Assembly (NCBI RefSeq): GCF_028745505.1
Contig: NZ_JAQZZL010000001.1
Coordinates: forward strand, 1,485,818 to 1,549,817
DNA: 64,000 bases
Origin: Lentisphaera marina
GTDB taxonomy: Bacteria > Verrucomicrobiota > Lentisphaeria > Lentisphaerales > Lentisphaeraceae
Reading direction: 5' to 3'
Shown one piece after another: positions 62,195 through 64,000 of this stretch. A program made the translations under genes and the position numbers. A model generated the notes under the pieces. It was not told the origin of the DNA and made no database searches. It saw only the letters and a program-made list of their open reading frames with translations. Position 1 is the stretch's first letter; the number at the start of each line of letters is the position of its first letter.

Positions 62195-64000
62195 ATGTCT
62201 TTCAAGAACGCTGCATTTTTCTTAAAATATTTATTGCTCTACATAAGTATCTTGATGAATGCCTATGCTGTAGAAATGAAAAGTGGAGTAGATGAAAAGG
62301 GGATTACTCATGTGCGAGTTTGGGGCTTGGCTCAAGGTCCGGGAAATACATCTTCTGAAAGAGCCGAATGGCGTGTGCTTAAGGCTTTTGAAAAGCAATA
62401 TCCCAACATTCGTCTGCACAATGCAGCGGGTTTAAATCTACCAGGAGTGGGGAACGAAAATGATGTAGGTCCTTTGTTGGCCATTTCGGGGGGTATTGCC
62501 CCAGATATTCTCTACGTAAATTTTCGAAAATCAGCCTCTTATATAGATAATGAATTTCTCTATCCATTAGATAAATATATTACGGAGTTCGCAAAAAATA
62601 ATGGTGAAGAAAGTGTACGGCACCTGATTCATCCCGCTTTAGAAAAAGTTGTTAGAAGGCTTGGGCCTGTTGAAGGACAAAAAGAGAAAAAGACCTGGAT
62701 GATTCCTGCCGATCCCTTAGTGATGACAATGATTTACCGCAAAGACTTATTTGCACGCAGTGGTTTAGATCCCAATGAAGCTCCCAAGAATTGGGTGGAA
62801 ATGTACGAGGTTTGTGAAAAGGTTGTGGAAGCTGAACCGAGCAATTATGGAGTCTTCGCTACAGCTAGAGATGGGACATCGTGGAACTTTATGCCTTACC
62901 TCAGTAGTAGTGGGACTCAAGTGCTAGAGGAAGATGAAGAAGGTCAATGGAAAGCGAGTTTTGCCAAGGAGGAAGCGGTCGCCGCTTTAGAGTTTTATGC
63001 CAAACTTCATGCTGGATTGAGAAAAGATGGTAAAACTCGTGGTTTCGCAAGTTCAAACAAAAGCCATTTGAACGAAGGCAAAGTAGCCATAGCAATGACT
63101 TATCTCGGTGGTGATGAAATGGCGAAAGTTGATACCTCAGGAGCCCAATGGGGCTTTGCTCCCGTGCCAGAAGGGCCAAGTGGGATTAGCAGTGCAGAAA
63201 TCAATGCTCGTATGTGGGGGATATTTCGCGGTCAAAAAGATAAACGTGTCCGCGATGCCGCATTTCAATGGTTGGCATTTCGCAAATCTCGAGAAGCGGT
63301 GAAAATCCGAGTTGATACTTTTATTGAAGCTAATGAAATTTCAGCAATTAATCCCAATTTGTTAGATCGTTTAGGGAGTGAATATGAAAAATATAATGTA
63401 TTCATCAATCAAGACTTAAAAAAGCTTTATAAGAACCTGATTGAATCAGCCAATCCAGAACCCTATGGGACAAACTGTGATCTAGTTTATGATTACTTAG
63501 ATAAACCTGTGCAACGCGCCATTTTGTGGGCACGTGAAGGTAATTTAGAAAGTAAATCTCCAGAGGTGATTAAGTCGACGCTCTTATCTTTTTTGCGAGA
63601 AGGGCAAAAGGACCTAGAGCGTGAGATGCTAGATGAATTACCCATAGAGGAGAGAAAGCAGCGTCGAATTGTGGCGACAATCGTCACTTTGCTTTTATTT
63701 TCTTTGTTTATTTTTACTTTTTATCGAGTCTTTAAAATTTTATCGCCTCAATCAATGAAGGGACGAGCTTGGAGTTTTAAGAAATATTGGCAGGCTTATT
63801 GCCTCCTCTTACCGGCCGTCCTTATTGTTGCGCTTTGGCAATACTACCCCTTATTGCGCGGCTCATTAATGGCTTTTCAAAACTATAAAATTGCGATTCC
63901 CATTATTGAATGGGTTGGTTTTGATAATTTTGCCGATGTCCTCTACGACGGCAATTTTTGGCATTCAATTTGGTTGACTTTTTATTACTCTTTTTTAGTT
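62195..64000 (+). CDS. Sugar-binding protein fused to MalF-type ABC permease (cut by window end)
   Basis: 602 codons are open to the right edge with no stop. A signal segment (8-25) is followed by an extracellular solute-binding domain (about 40-470) of the family-1, sugar-type (VRVWGLAQGPG, IAPDILYVNF, TWMIPADPLVMTMIYRKDLF, GKVAIAMTYLGG, WGFAPVPEG). A membrane helix (491-510) leads to a MalF/UgpA-type permease start (AYCLLLPAVLIVALWQYYPL from about 533, then GFDNFADVLYDGNFW). Binding protein and permease normally are separate chains; this single protein would hold the ligand receptor next to the channel. A matching MalG-type permease should follow to the right. Confidence 0.88.
   Translation, partial: MSFKNAAFFLKYLLLYISILMNAYAVEMKSGVDEKGITHVRVWGLAQGPGNTSSERAEWRVLKAFEKQYPNIRLHNAAGLNLPGVGNENDVGPLLAISGGIAPDILYVNFRKSASYIDNEFLYPLDKYITEFAKNNGEESVRHLIHPALEKVVRRLGPVEGQKEKKTWMIPADPLVMTMIYRKDLFARSGLDPNEAPKNWVEMYEVCEKVVEAEPSNYGVFATARDGTSWNFMPYLSSSGTQVLEEDEEGQWKASFAKEEAVAALEFYAKLHAGLRKDGKTRGFASSNKSHLNEGKVAIAMTYLGGDEMAKVDTSGAQWGFAPVPEGPSGISSAEINARMWGIFRGQKDKRVRDAAFQWLAFRKSREAVKIRVDTFIEANEISAINPNLLDRLGSEYEKYNVFINQDLKKLYKNLIESANPEPYGTNCDLVYDYLDKPVQRAILWAREGNLESKSPEVIKSTLLSFLREGQKDLEREMLDELPIEERKQRRIVATIVTLLLFSLFIFTFYRVFKILSPQSMKGRAWSFKKYWQAYCLLLPAVLIVALWQYYPLLRGSLMAFQNYKIAIPIIEWVGFDNFADVLYDGNFWHSIWLTFYYSFLV

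Noticed and set aside
63493..63687. Minus-strand ORFs of 60-90 codons between 62.2 and 63.7 kb
   Set aside because: The plus strand carries one continuous fusion gene there with clear domain motifs; these are shadows.

Overview
The window looks like chromosomal housekeeping DNA from a marine PVC-group bacterium, most likely a Lentisphaera-type member of the Lentisphaerota. This is inferred, not proven. The signs are moderately AT-rich DNA, two type I sulfatases beside a xylanase and an esterase, two prepilin-type proteins with an F-S-L-I-E-L start (a class abundant in Lentisphaerae), a Ser/Thr kinase with a DWG motif, and lipoproteins of Gram-negative type. No phage, insertion sequence, CRISPR array or rRNA was seen. 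Coding density is very high: many neighbours overlap by 1-20 bases and there is no gene-free stretch over 300 bases.

Layout. 0-7 kb (minus): a DNA-glycosylase-named protein, a PDZ protein with a degenerate trypsin fold, dnaE, hisF and hisH. 7.2-9.7 kb (plus): a YfiR-like periplasmic protein coupled to a CHASE8-type hybrid histidine kinase. 9.9-16.1 kb: pyruvate carboxylase, then miaB and two Pal/OmpA lipoproteins on the minus strand. 16.3-20.9 kb (plus): two identical tRNA-Arg genes, then nadD, rsfS, a secreted EEP-family hydrolase, a lipase-like hydrolase, a TruC-like pseudouridine synthase and a phosphoglycolate-phosphatase-like HAD. 20.9-23.9 kb (minus): alcohol dehydrogenase, a 43-residue secreted peptide gene, a riboflavin synthase fused to a degenerate RibB domain, and a DUF2062 protein. 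24.1-27.4 kb (plus): Trm112-like protein, nrdR, an unknown gene and an FHA-GAF histidine kinase. 27.4-33.9 kb (minus): a LON-domain protein, aroK and ptsP, then a TraB-like lipoprotein, fabG and a coiled-coil lipoprotein. 34-37.2 kb: rph (plus), an unknown gene, gmhB-like HAD and aroC (minus).

37.3-42.9 kb is a small catabolic locus: SGNH esterase, membrane-anchored GH10 xylanase and sulfatase in one tightly packed minus-strand operon, with a second sulfatase facing away. It looks built for a sulfated xylan-like polysaccharide. 42.9-44.6 kb pairs a membrane-embedded C39-type peptidase with a pseudopilin. 44.7-47.7 kb (plus) is an SDR-DUF2867, DUF523-DUF1722, flavin reductase operon that resembles light-response/photolyase clusters but has no photolyase gene. 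47.7-53.1 kb (minus): coaX, hrpB, ppnP, an unusually short uvrC and a small basic protein. 53.3-59.5 kb (plus): argS, a membrane AlbA_2 protein, a Ser/Thr kinase with a C-terminal Cache-like sensor and an AI-2E family exporter. 59.5-62 kb (minus): an unknown membrane protein, a pseudopilin with an acidic/Asn-rich tail and a small membrane protein. From 62.2 kb a sugar-binding protein fused to a MalF-type permease runs off the right edge.

Most worth a second look are the riboflavin synthase/pseudo-RibB fusion, the binding-protein/permease fusion, the YfiR-CHASE8 kinase pair (a YfiBNR-like sensor with a kinase output in place of a cyclase), the C39-pseudopilin pair, and the operon with tandem 9-bp repeats in its promoter region. 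All functions come from reading motifs by eye; no database search was run.
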